Below are positions 24,911 through 36,017 of a stretch of 64,000 nt of DNA, one piece after another. This DNA comes from Bradyrhizobium sp. SZCCT0148 (GTDB lineage Bacteria; Pseudomonadota; Alphaproteobacteria; Rhizobiales; Xanthobacteraceae), in NCBI RefSeq assembly GCF_018129985.1, contig NZ_JAFCKT010000010.1:1-64000 (forward strand), given 5' to 3'. Position numbers and translations under genes: made by a program. Within the stretch, counting starts at the first letter, position 1. Each line of letters opens with the position of its first letter. Below the pieces are notes generated by a model that was given only the letters and a program-made list of their open reading frames with translations, searched no databases and had not been told where the DNA came from.

Positions 24911-25021
24911 AACGTCGTTCCATTAGCTAGGATCGGCGCGATGCGCAAGGCGAGGCCGCAGCATTTTGCCGTCCCTGCCCACAGTCGCCGGAACTGCCCG
25001 CAATGCGGCTAAAAATGCCTG

Positions 25022-25606
25022 TCAGCCGTCCTTCAGCGCCTGATCCAGCATCTCGCGGCAGGCGACGAGGTCGGCAAGGACGCGGCCGAGCCGTTCCCGG
25101 TCCAGTGCGCTGGGGCCGGCCGGGGCCGCGGCAGTCGTGCCGCCCTTGCGGAAGGTGGTGAGGATGTCCTCGTCGTCGACCTCGGTGAAGCGGAAGTCGA
25201 TGCCTTCCTCTTCATCACCCTGGTAGTCGTCCTCGTCGCTGTCGGTGACGCCCTTGATCGGCGCATCCTCGTCCTCGGGCTCCATCAGGCTGGCGCCGAT
25301 GGCATCCTCGATGGCGCCGAACGAAACCGCGGCGGCGCTGTCGGCGAGGCCCTGCACCGATTTGACGCCATGCTCCTTCAGGATCCGCTGCACGCCGCGG
25401 ATGGTGTAGCCCTCGCCGTAGAGCAGGCGGCGGATGCCCTTGAGCAGGTCGACGTCGTCGGGGCGGTAATAGCGACGGCCGCCGCTGCGCTTCATCGGCT
25501 TGATCTGGGAGAACCGGGTCTCCCAGAACCGCAGCACGTGCTGCGGAATGTCGAGTTCCTGCGCTACTTCGCTGATGGTTCGGAACGCATCCGGCGCCTT
25601 GTCCAA
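25022..25606 (-). CDS. MerR-family transcriptional regulator
   Basis: A 194-residue regulator starting at TTG. Residues 8-75 are a MerR winged helix (FRTISEVAQELDIPQHVLRFWETRFSQIKP, then GGRRYYRPDDVDLLKGIRRLLYGEGYTIRGVQ). The C-terminal half is acidic and low in complexity (DEDDYQGDEEEG), without a metal-binding Cys set, followed by a helix. In Rhizobiales this gene regularly follows ihfA, and the order here matches. Its regulon is not known to me. The final neighbour is the tRNA-Pro gene. Confidence 0.88.
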   Translation of the reverse strand: MDKAPDAFRTISEVAQELDIPQHVLRFWETRFSQIKPMKRSGGRRYYRPDDVDLLKGIRRLLYGEGYTIRGVQRILKEHGVKSVQGLADSAAAVSFGAIEDAIGASLMEPEDEDAPIKGVTDSDEDDYQGDEEEGIDFRFTEVDDEDILTTFRKGGTTAAAPAGPSALDRERLGRVLADLVACREMLDQALKDG

Positions 25607-25632
25607 ATGCCAAATCCTTTGCGCGAGGCGAC

Positions 25633-25974
25633 TTAAGCCTCCGGTTGAACCTTGCTACCGTCGCCATTGGCGCGGTGCTGGCCGTTGATCCGCTGCTTCA
25701 GGATGGCCGACGGCTTGAACACCATGACCCGGCGCGGCGAGATCGGCACCTCGGTGCCGGTCTTCGGGTTACGACCGATGCGCTGGCCCTTCTTGCGGAC
25801 CATGAAAGACCCGAACGACGACAGCTTCACCGTCTCGCCCTTTTCCAGGCAGTCGGTGATCTCCTTGAGCACGAGTTCCACGAAGGCGGACGATTCCGTG
25901 CGCGACAGGCCCACCTTCTGGTAGACGGCTTCGCACAGATCGACACGCGTTACGGTTTTACTTTGATCGGTCAT
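25633..25974 (-). CDS. ihfA: Integration host factor alpha subunit
   Basis: A 113-residue HU/IHF-family protein starting at MTDQSKTVTR; a longer frame begins at 26001. It carries RVDLCEAVYQKVGLSRTES, the dimer core, VKLSSFGSFMVRKK and the DNA-bending arm GRNPKTGTEVPISPRRVMVFKPS, whose Pro intercalates DNA. A basic tail of about 15 residues follows. With IhfB it bends DNA for replication, transcription and site-specific recombination, including tyrosine-recombinase integration. It is in the conserved plsX-fabH-ihfA-merR order. Confidence 0.95.
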   Translation of the reverse strand: MTDQSKTVTRVDLCEAVYQKVGLSRTESSAFVELVLKEITDCLEKGETVKLSSFGSFMVRKKGQRIGRNPKTGTEVPISPRRVMVFKPSAILKQRINGQHRANGDGSKVQPEA

Positions 25975-26108
25975 CGCCCTGCCCCACATCACGGCGAACA
26001 ATTGTTGTCTGAAATTATGAGCTTACGATACGGCGGTCAACAGCGCTCATCAATGCAGGCGCATCGATAATCGCGGCAAATTCCGGCAAAATTTTATCGA
26101 CTGTGGCT

Positions 26109-27089
26109 CTACCAGCGCACCATCGCCGAGCCCCAGGTGAAGCCGCCGCCCATGGCCTCCATCAGAACCATGTCGCCGCGCTTGATGCGACCGTCCTTGC
26201 GCGCCACCGACAGCGCCAGCGGAATCGAGGCAGCCGAGGTGTTGCCGTGGCGGTCCACCGTCAGCACCACCTTCTCCGGCGCGATATGCAGCTTGTGCGC
26301 GGACGCGTCGATGATTCGCTTGTTGGCCTGGTGCGGCACGAACCAGTCGATGCTGTCGGCATTGAGTCCGGTCGCCTCGAAGGCGTCGACGATGACGTCG
26401 GTGATCATGCCGACCGCATGCTTGAAGACCTCGCGGCCTTCCATGCGCAGATGGCCGACGGTCTGGGTCGAGGACGGGCCGCCGTCGACGAACAGTTTTG
26501 CCTTGTGGCGGCCGTCGGAGCGCAGATGCGTGGTGACGATGCCGCGATCGGTCGCAGCCTTGCCCGGCTGCTCCTGCGCCTCCAGCACCACCGCGCCCGC
26601 GCCGTCGCCGAACAGCACGCAGGTGCCGCGATCGTTCCAGTCGAGGATGCGCGAGAAGGTCTCCGCGCCGATCACCAGCGCGCGCTTGAAGGCGCCGGTG
26701 CGCAGGAAATTGTCGGCGGTGGCGAGCGCGAACACGAAGCCAGAGCACACCGCCTGAAGGTCGAACGCTGCGCCGTGGTTGATGCCGAGGCCGTGCTGCA
26801 CGGCGACGGCGGTCGCGGGAAACGTGTTGTCCGGCGTCGAGGTCGCCAGCACGATCAGGTCGATCGACTGCGCATCCAGGCCGGCGTCGGTCAGCGCAGC
26901 CTGCGCCGCCTTGATCGCCAGATGCGAGGTGAACTCGCCCTCGCCTGCGACATGCCGCTCGCGGATGCCGGTGCGCTGCACGATCCACTCGTCGGAGGTG
27001 TCGATACGCGCCGCCAGTTGGGCGTTGGTCACCACCTGCTCCGGCAGATAAGAGCCGCAGCCGAGCACGACCGAACGAATTTGAGTCAC
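26109..27089 (-). CDS. fabH: 3-oxoacyl-ACP synthase III
   Basis: A 326-residue beta-ketoacyl-ACP synthase III that starts fatty-acid synthesis by condensing acetyl-CoA with malonyl-ACP. The Cys-His-Asn triad is visible: AVCSGF (Cys115), WFVPHQANKRI and RHGNTSAASIP. The acyl-CoA pocket segment WIVQRTGIRERH is also present. The GTG start overlaps the plsX stop by four bases, so the two are translationally coupled. The length is standard. Confidence 0.97.
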   Translation of the reverse strand: MTQIRSVVLGCGSYLPEQVVTNAQLAARIDTSDEWIVQRTGIRERHVAGEGEFTSHLAIKAAQAALTDAGLDAQSIDLIVLATSTPDNTFPATAVAVQHGLGINHGAAFDLQAVCSGFVFALATADNFLRTGAFKRALVIGAETFSRILDWNDRGTCVLFGDGAGAVVLEAQEQPGKAATDRGIVTTHLRSDGRHKAKLFVDGGPSSTQTVGHLRMEGREVFKHAVGMITDVIVDAFEATGLNADSIDWFVPHQANKRIIDASAHKLHIAPEKVVLTVDRHGNTSAASIPLALSVARKDGRIKRGDMVLMEAMGGGFTWGSAMVRW

Positions 27090-28147
27090 GAAACATCCTC
27101 CGGCGCGGGCTGCACGGAATTGAGTGCACCACCCTCGCGGTTGAGCATCTGATTGATCTTGTTCAGGAGATCGAATTTGACCATCTCATAGCCAACATTG
27201 ATCGCAGAGGCAAAGCCTTCGGCGCTGATTCCGCCATGGCTCTTGACCACCAATCCGTTCAACCCCAGGAACACGCCCCCGTTGGACTTGTTCGGGTCCA
27301 TCTTGCTGCGCAGCGCCTGAAAGGCGTCCCGCGCCAGGAGATAGCCAAGCTTGGTCATCCAGCTCCGCTGCATTCCTTCGCGCAGCAATTCCGCCATCTG
27401 CCGCGCGGTTCCCTCGGCAGCTTTGAGCGCGATATTGCCGCTGTAGCCTTCGGTCACGATGACGTCGGCATGCCCCTTGCCGATGCCGTCACCCTCGACG
27501 AAACCGATATAGTCGAGTTCCGGCAGGTTTCTGGCGCGCAGGATTTCACCGGCCTCACGGATCTCCTCGTGCCCCTTGATCTCCTCGACCCCGATATTGA
27601 GCAGCCCGACCGTGGGGCGCGGCTTGTCGAACAGCACGCTTGCCATCGCGGCGCCCATCACCGCGAGCGACACCAGATGGTGCGCGTCGCCGCCAATGGT
27701 TGCGCCGAGGTCGAGCACGACGGATTCGCCTCGCTTGGTCGGCCATATCCCGGTGATTGCCGGACGGTCGACCCCGGGCAAGGTGCGCAGATGGAAGCGC
27801 GACATCGCCATCAGCGCGCCGGTATTGCCGGCGGAGACCACGACATCCGCCTCGCCCTTCTTCACGGCGTCGATGGCAAGCCACATCGAGGAGGTCTTGC
27901 GGCCGCGCCGCAGCGCTTGGCTCGGCTTGTCCGAGCCACTGACGGCCACGTCGGTGTGGATGATCTTCGAGGCGGCCCTGAGCGCGGGATGCTTCTCGAG
28001 CTCGGGCTCGATCATGGCGCGGTTCCCGACCAGCAGGAACTCGGTCTCCCGATGCTTCTGAAGCGAGATGGCGGCGCCTGGAATGACCACGGCGGCGCCG
28101 GCGTCGCCCCCCATGGCGTCCAGCGCGATGCGAACCTTGCTTGGCAT
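27086..28147 (-). CDS. plsX: Phosphate acyltransferase PlsX
   Basis: A 353-residue enzyme that makes acyl-phosphate from acyl-ACP for phospholipid synthesis. The start at MPSKVRIALDAMGGD (28147) gives the normal family N-terminus; the frame is open to 28219. Other family marks are SVVSAGNTGALMA-like VVVSAGNTGALMAMS, LGATIGGDAHHLV and the FVEGDGIGKGHADVIVTEGYSGN segment. It is cytosolic and peripheral to the membrane. It is coupled to fabH and stands about 300 bases from the DUF177 gene, the usual alphaproteobacterial order (rpmF is not here). Confidence 0.96.
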   Translation of the reverse strand: MPSKVRIALDAMGGDAGAAVVIPGAAISLQKHRETEFLLVGNRAMIEPELEKHPALRAASKIIHTDVAVSGSDKPSQALRRGRKTSSMWLAIDAVKKGEADVVVSAGNTGALMAMSRFHLRTLPGVDRPAITGIWPTKRGESVVLDLGATIGGDAHHLVSLAVMGAAMASVLFDKPRPTVGLLNIGVEEIKGHEEIREAGEILRARNLPELDYIGFVEGDGIGKGHADVIVTEGYSGNIALKAAEGTARQMAELLREGMQRSWMTKLGYLLARDAFQALRSKMDPNKSNGGVFLGLNGLVVKSHGGISAEGFASAINVGYEMVKFDLLNKINQMLNREGGALNSVQPAPEDVS

Positions 28148-28445
28148 AAAAGTCCCGGAAACCTGGTCTGGTGCGGTCTTGAACGAGCGGGGCCGCAGAA
28201 TGGGGTTCGCCACTGACATGGCGATCGGTCGAGCGCCACGCCGCGCCCCGACCGGGGCGCGACAATAGCGTTTTGTTACCCCGAAACAACCTCTTGCCCC
28301 CAGCCTTTTGCTTTCAAGGCATCCGGTCGCAAAACGGCAAGTTCAGAGGAAACACATTGAAGTCAGATAGATAGGCTTGCCTTTCAAACCACTGACGCAA
28401 CCACCTCGCGCCCCGTTGCAAAGCGCTGCTCCCGGGAATGCCCAG

Positions 28446-29030
28446 CTATTTGCCTTTCTTCTTGTCCTGCTTCTTGTCTTGCAACGCCTTCAGGACCGCG
28501 AACGGGTGGTCCTCCGGATCGGGGGCGGTGACCTCCGCCTCGAACACGACCCCCTCCTTCCGGGGATAGGGATCGACCGCCAGGAACAGGGCGTCGGTGG
28601 CGAGGCGGCCGAGATCGATGATGCCGTTGACGATCGGCTCCGGTGGGTCGGCGACCTCCGACGGGTCCTTGTCGTCCCGCCTCTCCGCGATCAGGTCGGC
28701 CAGGCGGCGCGCCTCGGCCTCGGGGGCGAACGTCAGATCGACCTCCTCATCGACCTCGCTCTCGATCGGATCGAGCGTGACCACGCAGGTCTGGCCGATT
28801 CGGGCCCGGACGCTGCCGGTCACCTGGACGCGGCCGCCACTCCTGGGCACCACATCGAAGTCGGCCTGAGCGGACAGGATCTCGCGCAGGCCACCGGCCT
28901 CCGCCATCGCCTGCCGCTCGGCGGCCGAGGCCTCGAGCTTGCGGTGCAGGCCGGTGTCGGGGATCTGCGCAACGACGATGGGGACCCGCCAGGGATCGGG
29001 ATCGTCGGATCCGGCATTTGGTCGGCTCAT
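28446..29030 (-). CDS. DUF177 (YceD-like) protein
   Basis: A 194-residue protein of the DUF177/YceD family, recognised by RVQVTGSVRARIGQTCVVTLDPIESEVDEEVDL-type core with a single conserved Cys, then an acidic DPPEPIVNGIIDLGRLATDALFLAVDPYPRKEG segment and a basic tail KKQDKKKGK. YceD relatives are linked to 23S rRNA and ribosome assembly and usually sit beside rpmF or plsX. It overlaps the bc1-chaperone gene by four bases. Confidence 0.9.
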   Translation of the reverse strand: MSRPNAGSDDPDPWRVPIVVAQIPDTGLHRKLEASAAERQAMAEAGGLREILSAQADFDVVPRSGGRVQVTGSVRARIGQTCVVTLDPIESEVDEEVDLTFAPEAEARRLADLIAERRDDKDPSEVADPPEPIVNGIIDLGRLATDALFLAVDPYPRKEGVVFEAEVTAPDPEDHPFAVLKALQDKKQDKKKGK

Positions 29031-29590
29031 GGCGTATCACCCTCGGAAAGCGCTGGAGGAAACCTGAAGGCGCCGCGCAGCAGCGCAGCCTCGTCGGCCC
29101 GGCCGAGCTCGGCCTCGCTGGCCCGCGCATAGGCCGCGAGCCGCTTCGCCCGGTCCAGTCCGGTCCCGTTCAAGATATTCTTGCAGATCGCCTCTGCCAG
29201 GGCCTCGCCGCCGGCCTCGACGGCCTGGTCATAGGCCTGGACGCGGCCGTAAAATGCCTCGCCGAAGGCCCGCATCCGCTTCGGCACCGTCTGGTCGCCG
29301 ACCCCCATCTCGCGCAGATTGTCGTCCATGTCCTCGCAGAAGCGGTCGAACAGCGCCTGCGACAGCTCCGAGGCGCCTGCGGTGGCGCCCTGAACCGTAC
29401 GCAGGCGCCGCAGCAGCAACCAGAGATGCAGCAGCAACAGGTCGAAACGCCCGTTAACCGTATCGGGCACGCCCAAGTCACGGTAAAATATGGGTTCTCG
29501 CGCCTGCGTCACGATCATGCCATAGATGGCTTCAATGGTGCCGCGCGGGGTTAGCCGGGGTTTCCTGAAGTGATTGAACGGCCAAAGCAT
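29027..29590 (-). CDS. Ubiquinol-cytochrome c chaperone family protein
   Basis: A 187-residue protein of the Cbp3/UQCC1-like family. FYRDLGVPDTVNGRFDLLLLHLWLLLRRL at about residues 38-66 and FCEDMDDNLREMGVGDQTVPKRMRAFGEAFYGRVQAYDQA are the family core. The mitochondrial homologue assists cytochrome b maturation in the bc1 complex; a similar respiratory assembly role is presumed here. It is the first gene of the operon with DUF177 and divergent from bamE. Confidence 0.9.
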   Translation of the reverse strand: MLWPFNHFRKPRLTPRGTIEAIYGMIVTQAREPIFYRDLGVPDTVNGRFDLLLLHLWLLLRRLRTVQGATAGASELSQALFDRFCEDMDDNLREMGVGDQTVPKRMRAFGEAFYGRVQAYDQAVEAGGEALAEAICKNILNGTGLDRAKRLAAYARASEAELGRADEAALLRGAFRFPPALSEGDTP

Positions 29591-29688
29591 TGTGGTTTCC
29601 GCAAGCGGGCGCGCGCGTGTTGCATTCAGACGCCCAGCCCGGTACTTCAGCGCCTCGCGCGACGCAAGGGGACGGAATCAGTTCCGCT

Positions 29689-30174
29689 ATGACGATAACG
29701 AACCAGACCAGCCTGCGCGCGGATAAGCGGCGCGGCCTTCATGCACGCTGGCGCGGTTTGCGCATGCTGGCCGCCGTCGCCCTGGTCGGCGCCGCGCTCA
29801 CCGGCTGCACCGGCGAGCAATTCCAGAAGGGCTACATCCTGCCGCCCGGCGCGCTGGAGCAGATTCCGATCGGCGCGAGCCAGGACCAGGTGCTGATCGT
29901 GATGGGCACGCCCTCCACCGTCGCCACCCTTGACGGCGAGGTGTTCTATTACATCTCGCAGCGCTCGGAGCGCATGGTCGCCTTCATGAATCAGAGGGTG
30001 GTCGATCAGCGCGTCATCGCGATCTATTTCGACAAGAACCGGCGCGTGCGCCGGCTGGCGAATTACGGCCTGCAGGACGGCAAGATCTTCGACTTCATCA
30101 GCCGAACCACGCCGACCTCGGGTCAGGAAATGAGCTACCTCACGCCGCTGTTCAAGCTGCTCAGCTTTAACTGA
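29689..30174 (+). CDS. bamE: Outer membrane assembly lipoprotein BamE
   Basis: A 161-residue lipoprotein of the SmpA/OmlA family. The start at 29689 is chosen because a normal signal follows: a basic stretch, LRMLAAVALVGAALTGC with the lipid-modified Cys at residue 40. The mature BamE fold shows GYILPPGALEQIPIGASQDQVLIVMGTPS and FYYISQRSERMVAF. It belongs to the outer-membrane protein insertion complex. The C-terminal extension (about 45 residues) is longer than in E. coli but usual for Rhizobiales. Confidence 0.92.
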   Translation: MTITNQTSLRADKRRGLHARWRGLRMLAAVALVGAALTGCTGEQFQKGYILPPGALEQIPIGASQDQVLIVMGTPSTVATLDGEVFYYISQRSERMVAFMNQRVVDQRVIAIYFDKNRRVRRLANYGLQDGKIFDFISRTTPTSGQEMSYLTPLFKLLSFN

Positions 30175-30291
30175 GGATCGCACCTGCGGCGTCCTGCCGC
30201 TGTCGTTGCAGCCGTTGCGGTCGCATGCGGCTTGCCGTCGCGCGCCGTGTTCCCTACGCTCCCTGCAAAACAAGAAGCAGGGAGAGGATTC

Positions 30292-31293
30292 GTGCCCATA
30301 AATTTGCTATCCCGACGTCGCGTGCTCACCGGTGCGGCCGGCCTTACGGCTGCAGCGATCCTGCCGCGATCGAGCCTTGCCGACTGGAAGCCGACCGAAA
30401 CCGTCCGTCTCGTCGTGCCGGCCGCAGCCGGCGGCTCGACCGACGTGTTGGGCCGGCTCCTGGCCGCGCATCTCCAGACAGCCTGGGGCCAGTCGGCCGT
30501 CGTGGAAAACCGCTCCGGCGGCGGCGGCACCATCGGCACGGCCGAGGTGGTTCGCGCCAAGCCTGACGGCCACACCATCCTGGTGGGCAATCCCGGTCCG
30601 AACGCGATCGCCTACAGCATATTCAAGAATTTGACCTACAAGCCGGACCAGCTCCAGCCGGTCTCCAACATGATCCGGATCCCGAACATCGTGTCGGCGC
30701 ATCCGAAGACCGGCATCAAGTCGATCGCCGAGCTGATCGCCTATCTCAAGGCCAATCCGGACAAGCTCAGCTACGCCTCCTCCGGCGTCGGCCAGAGCCC
30801 TCACCTCACCGGCGCCTGGTTCCTCCAGCTCACCGGCCTGAAGATGACGCACATCCCGTTCCGTGGTGCGGGCCCGGCGCTCCAGGCCGCGCTCGCCGGT
30901 GACATCCAGATCCTGTTCGACAATCTTTATCCGAGCCTGCCGCAGGTGCAGAACGGCACGCTCAACGGTCTGTGCGTCACCACGACCGAGCGCAGCGACC
31001 TTGCGAAAGACCTGCCGACCATGCGCGAGACCGCGCCGGAGCTGGCGAATTTCGACGTTTCGTCGTGGTTCTCGGTGTTCCTGCCGAAGGGCGTCTCGCC
31101 CGAGGTGCTGAGTGCGCTCAATCTCCAGGTCAAGGCGATGCTGGAGCGCGACGACATCAAGAAGCAGATCGCTGCCATGGGCGCCCGCGCCGACTACGGC
31201 ACGCCAGAACAGTTCGCCGCTTTCGTGGATGCCGAGACGAAGAAGTTCGCCGGAATCATCCAGAAGGAAGGGCTGCAAATGGACGTCCAGTAG
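30292..31293 (+). CDS. TctC/Bug-family binding protein with Tat-type signal
   Basis: A 333-residue periplasmic binding protein. The GTG at 30292 has GGGAGAGG a few bases upstream. The leader LLSRRRVLTGAAGLTAAAILPRSSLA has the RR pair of a Tat signal. The Bug pattern follows: VRLVVPAAAGGSTDVLGRLLA, VENRSGGGGTIGTAEV, YASSGVGQSPHLTGAWF and HIPFRGAGPALQAALAGDI. It is paralogous to the island copy at 16624 but diverged, with a different export signal. Its ligand is unknown and no transporter membrane gene is adjacent. Confidence 0.9.
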   Translation: MPINLLSRRRVLTGAAGLTAAAILPRSSLADWKPTETVRLVVPAAAGGSTDVLGRLLAAHLQTAWGQSAVVENRSGGGGTIGTAEVVRAKPDGHTILVGNPGPNAIAYSIFKNLTYKPDQLQPVSNMIRIPNIVSAHPKTGIKSIAELIAYLKANPDKLSYASSGVGQSPHLTGAWFLQLTGLKMTHIPFRGAGPALQAALAGDIQILFDNLYPSLPQVQNGTLNGLCVTTTERSDLAKDLPTMRETAPELANFDVSSWFSVFLPKGVSPEVLSALNLQVKAMLERDDIKKQIAAMGARADYGTPEQFAAFVDAETKKFAGIIQKEGLQMDVQ

Positions 31294-31320
31294 GCTCGTG
31301 CCCCGGACGCAGGGCAGCAT
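31294..31320 (+). repeat. Dispersed extragenic repeat, copy A
   Basis: A 27-base segment starting GCTCGTGCCCCGGACGCAG directly after the TctC-type stop. It matches the inverted segment at 41580-41606 at 26 of 27 positions. Downstream bases to about 31385 continue the same kind of repeat (ACCGGGGACCC, CGTCCCGGAT). Confidence 0.75.
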
Positions 31321-31440
31321 AACACTGCTCCGCTGACCGGGGACCCGGCCGCGCGAACGTCGTCCCGGATCTGCAGCGCATCACTTCGTGAGCTCGCAGC
31401 GTCAGGCGAACAACGCAGACAAAGCGACGTCCACAACGAA

Positions 31441-31468
31441 AAACCCCGCGGCTCGCGCCGCGGGGTTT
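31441..31468. terminator. Bidirectional terminator
   Basis: AAACCCCGCGG (31441-31451) pairs perfectly with CCGCGGGGTTT (31458-31468) over an 11-bp stem. A-rich and T-rich flanks lie on either side. It stands between the convergent TctC-type gene and hppA and can terminate both. Confidence 0.85.
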
Positions 31469-31489
31469 GTCTTGTCTCGTCTGCGTCGC

Positions 31490-33610
<2,121 letters not shown>

Positions 33611-33844
33611 GTGATTTTTGCCTCAGATCCTTGATGTACCCCCGGCGCCTTTTGTTGTCCGTCGAGCGGTGCGGCGCCTTGATTTCGAACAAAGCCGCCC
33701 CTTGCCCAAAAGGGACGGCCTCAGTCGGTCGCGAGCTTGCCAAAATCAAATTGAGGGTGCAACGCCGGATGAGGCGGAAAACGCCGATCTCGGCAGGTAT
33801 TTAGGCGAAGTGCCGAGAACCATGATGCCGGTTTGGAGCAATTC

Positions 33845-34843
33845 CTAGAAGTGGCTGTAGGACAGCCGCCTCAAGAGCAACTCCTGGCCCTGCCCGTCCA
33901 GGAAGCGCGGCCCTCGCTGACCCGCGATAATCCTGCCGATCGCGGTGACGGCAAGGCCGGTCGCCCGCCCCGCGGCAATCAGCGCATCGGCCTGCGCCGG
34001 CGGCACGGTGCACAGCACCTCGTAATCGTCGCCGCCCGCAAGCAGCGTCTCGACGCAAACGGCGTTGCGGGCAATCAGGCCTGCTGCCGCGGCCGAGAGC
34101 GGCACTTGCGCCACATCGACCGTGGCCGACACCCCGGACGCCGCGCAGAGTTTCGTCAGATCGCCGGCAAGGCCGTCGGAGACGTCCATCGCCGCGGTGG
34201 CATGATCGCGCACGGCCTGTGCCAGCGGGTTGCGCGGCTGCGGCACCCGATAGCGTGACACCAGGGCATCCCTTGCAGCGGGATCGGTCGCGAGCGCGGC
34301 CGCGGCGGCACCGCCGGTAAGCACATCGAGGCCAAGCGCGGCATCCCCGATCGTGCCGGTTACCAGGATGCGATCGCCTGGCTTCGCGCCGGTGCGGCCG
34401 ACCATCCGCCCCTTCGGCACGCGGCCGAAGGCGGTGATCGAGATCATCTGCGGCCCCGGCGTTGACACCGTGTCGCCGCCGAGCAGCGGGCAGGCGAACT
34501 CTCTGGCATCTTCGCCCAGCGCGTCCGCGAACGGCCGCAGCCAGGCATCCTCCCTGCTGCGCAACGCCAGCGTCAGCACGAAGCCGGCCGGCACCGCGCC
34601 CTTGGCGGCGAGATCGGACAGGTTCACCCGCAGCGCCTTTCGCGCGATCGTGTCAGGCGGATCGGTGGCAAGATAGTGCACGCCTTCGACGACGGCGTCG
34701 GTGGTGACGACGATGTCGTCGCCCGACGACGACAGCACCGCCGCATCATCGACCAGGCCGAACGCGCCGGGATCGGTCGCCAGCGGCTTGAAATAGCGTG
34801 CGATGAGGGAGTCTTCTGGGGACGGATTATGCGGACTTGCCAC
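33845..34843 (-). CDS. thiL: Thiamine-monophosphate kinase
   Basis: A 332-residue kinase that makes thiamine diphosphate from the monophosphate. The GTG at 34843 gives the usual start ASPHNPSPEDSLIARYF; the frame is open to 34870. Motifs include FGLVDDAAVL, VVTTDAVVEGVHY, VNLSDLAAKGA, GGDTVSTPG, TGTIGDAALGL, AMDVSDGL and GGDDYEVL, which bind Mg-ATP and substrate as in the PurM/ThiL fold. It ends the nrdR-ribD-ribE-ribH-nusB-thiL series. Confidence 0.96.
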   Translation of the reverse strand: MASPHNPSPEDSLIARYFKPLATDPGAFGLVDDAAVLSSSGDDIVVTTDAVVEGVHYLATDPPDTIARKALRVNLSDLAAKGAVPAGFVLTLALRSREDAWLRPFADALGEDAREFACPLLGGDTVSTPGPQMISITAFGRVPKGRMVGRTGAKPGDRILVTGTIGDAALGLDVLTGGAAAAALATDPAARDALVSRYRVPQPRNPLAQAVRDHATAAMDVSDGLAGDLTKLCAASGVSATVDVAQVPLSAAAAGLIARNAVCVETLLAGGDDYEVLCTVPPAQADALIAAGRATGLAVTAIGRIIAGQRGPRFLDGQGQELLLRRLSYSHF

Positions 34844-34869
34844 CGGCTTAGCCCCACAAACAGGTGGCA

Positions 34870-34963
34870 TCGCCCGGCTTGACCGGGCGATCCAGTATTC
34901 CAGAGACGTTCATGTCAAATCGATAGGCCGCGGCGTACGGGATCACCCGCCTTCGCGGGTGAT
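34870..34963. repeat. REP-like palindromes between nusB and thiL
   Basis: TCGCCCGG-CTTGA-CCGGGCGA at about 34870-34890 and ATCACCCGC-CTTC-GCGGGTGAT at 34942-34963 are two perfect hairpins of the dispersed kind common in Bradyrhizobium intergenic DNA. They may stabilise or terminate the upstream mRNA. Confidence 0.7.
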
Positions 34964-35017
34964 GGCAGCGGAGAATGGGGCTTGCGTATTGCTTCAATGC
35001 GACGCCCCTCAGCCCTA

Positions 35018-35509
35018 CTACCGCCCGAACTCGTCGCCGCGAAACTGGCGGCCGATCTGGTCGAGCACGGCGTTGACCATTCCGGTCTCCTCGCGGTCGA
35101 CAAAGGCGTTGGCGACATCGACATATTCGGAGACGACGACGCGGCCCGGCACATCCTTGCGGTGCTGCAGCTCATAGGCTCCTGCCCGCAACACCGCGCG
35201 CAGGATCGCTTCGATCCGCTTCAAGGGCCAGCCCTTCGACAGCGCCTCATCAATCAGAGGATCGAGCTTTGTCTGATCGCGCACGACGCCCGAGACGACG
35301 TCTCGGAAGAACGCAGCTTCGGCCGGCAGGTAGGTGTCGCCTTCGACCTCGTTGCCGAGCCAGTGGCTCTCGAACTCGGCGAAGATGTCGTTGATGCCGG
35401 CGCCGGCGATGTCCATCTGGTACAGCGCCTGCACGGCTGCGAGCCGTGCGGCACCGCGTCGATTCGCCTTCTTCTCCGTCGGCCCCGCTGGCTTTTTGTT
35501 GTCAGCCAT
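35018..35509 (-). CDS. nusB: Transcription antitermination factor NusB
   Basis: A 163-residue all-helical NusB. RRGAARLAAVQALYQMD near residue 18, VRDQTKLDPLIDEALSKGWPLKRIEAILRAVLRAGAYEL and VPGRVVVSEYVDVANAF are the family core. It forms the boxA-binding complex with NusE that prevents early termination in rRNA operons. It starts two bases after the ribH stop and shares the riboflavin operon, as in most alphaproteobacteria. Confidence 0.96.
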   Translation of the reverse strand: MADNKKPAGPTEKKANRRGAARLAAVQALYQMDIAGAGINDIFAEFESHWLGNEVEGDTYLPAEAAFFRDVVSGVVRDQTKLDPLIDEALSKGWPLKRIEAILRAVLRAGAYELQHRKDVPGRVVVSEYVDVANAFVDREETGMVNAVLDQIGRQFRGDEFGR

Positions 35510-35511
35510 GA

Positions 35512-36003
35512 TCAGGCCTGCGCCAGCCGGCGCTTGATGCGCAGCATCGCGATCGCCGCGCGCGCGGCATCTCCGCCCTTGTTGAGCTCGCTGGCACGCG
35601 CCCGCGCCCAGGCCTGGTCCTCATTGTTGACCGTGAGGATGCCGTTGCCGAGCGGCAGCTTGCGCGCCACCGCAAGGTCCATCAGCGCGCGCGAGGATTC
35701 CTGCGAGACGATCTCGAAATGAATGGTATCGCCGCGGATGACGCAGCCGAGCGCGATCGCCGCATCATAGGGCTTGCCGTTGGCGGCAGCCGCGTCGACG
35801 GCGATCGCTACCGCCGCCGGAATCTCCAACGCGCCAGGAACCGTGATGACGTCATGCGTCACACCGGCCGCCTTCAGCTCGGCCACCGCGCCGTCCAGGA
35901 GCGCGTCCTGAAGATCGTCATAGAACCGCGCCTCGACAATCAGCGCGCGCGCGCCGGAAATGTCGGTCTGGTCCTTCAGGGGTGCGCGCCGCGCGTCTGC
36001 CAT
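35512..36003 (-). CDS. ribH: 6,7-dimethyl-8-ribityllumazine synthase
   Basis: A 163-residue lumazine synthase, the penultimate enzyme of riboflavin synthesis. The ATG at 36003 is preferred to a TTG two codons upstream. VPGALEIPAAVAIAV, ALGCVIRGDTIHFEIVSQES and LPLGNGILTVNNEDQAWAR hold the substrate pocket, including the catalytic His of DTIHFE. It assembles into large oligomers. It lies in the ribosomal-factor/riboflavin operon between ribE and nusB, with a palindromic repeat unit before it. Confidence 0.96.
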   Translation of the reverse strand: MADARRAPLKDQTDISGARALIVEARFYDDLQDALLDGAVAELKAAGVTHDVITVPGALEIPAAVAIAVDAAAANGKPYDAAIALGCVIRGDTIHFEIVSQESSRALMDLAVARKLPLGNGILTVNNEDQAWARARASELNKGGDAARAAIAMLRIKRRLAQA

Positions 36004-36017
36004 GGTCAACCTATTCT

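Noticed and set aside
26103..28216. Long plus-strand frames opposite fabH and plsX
   Set aside because: Both lie opposite well-defined lipid-synthesis genes and have no coherent protein content.
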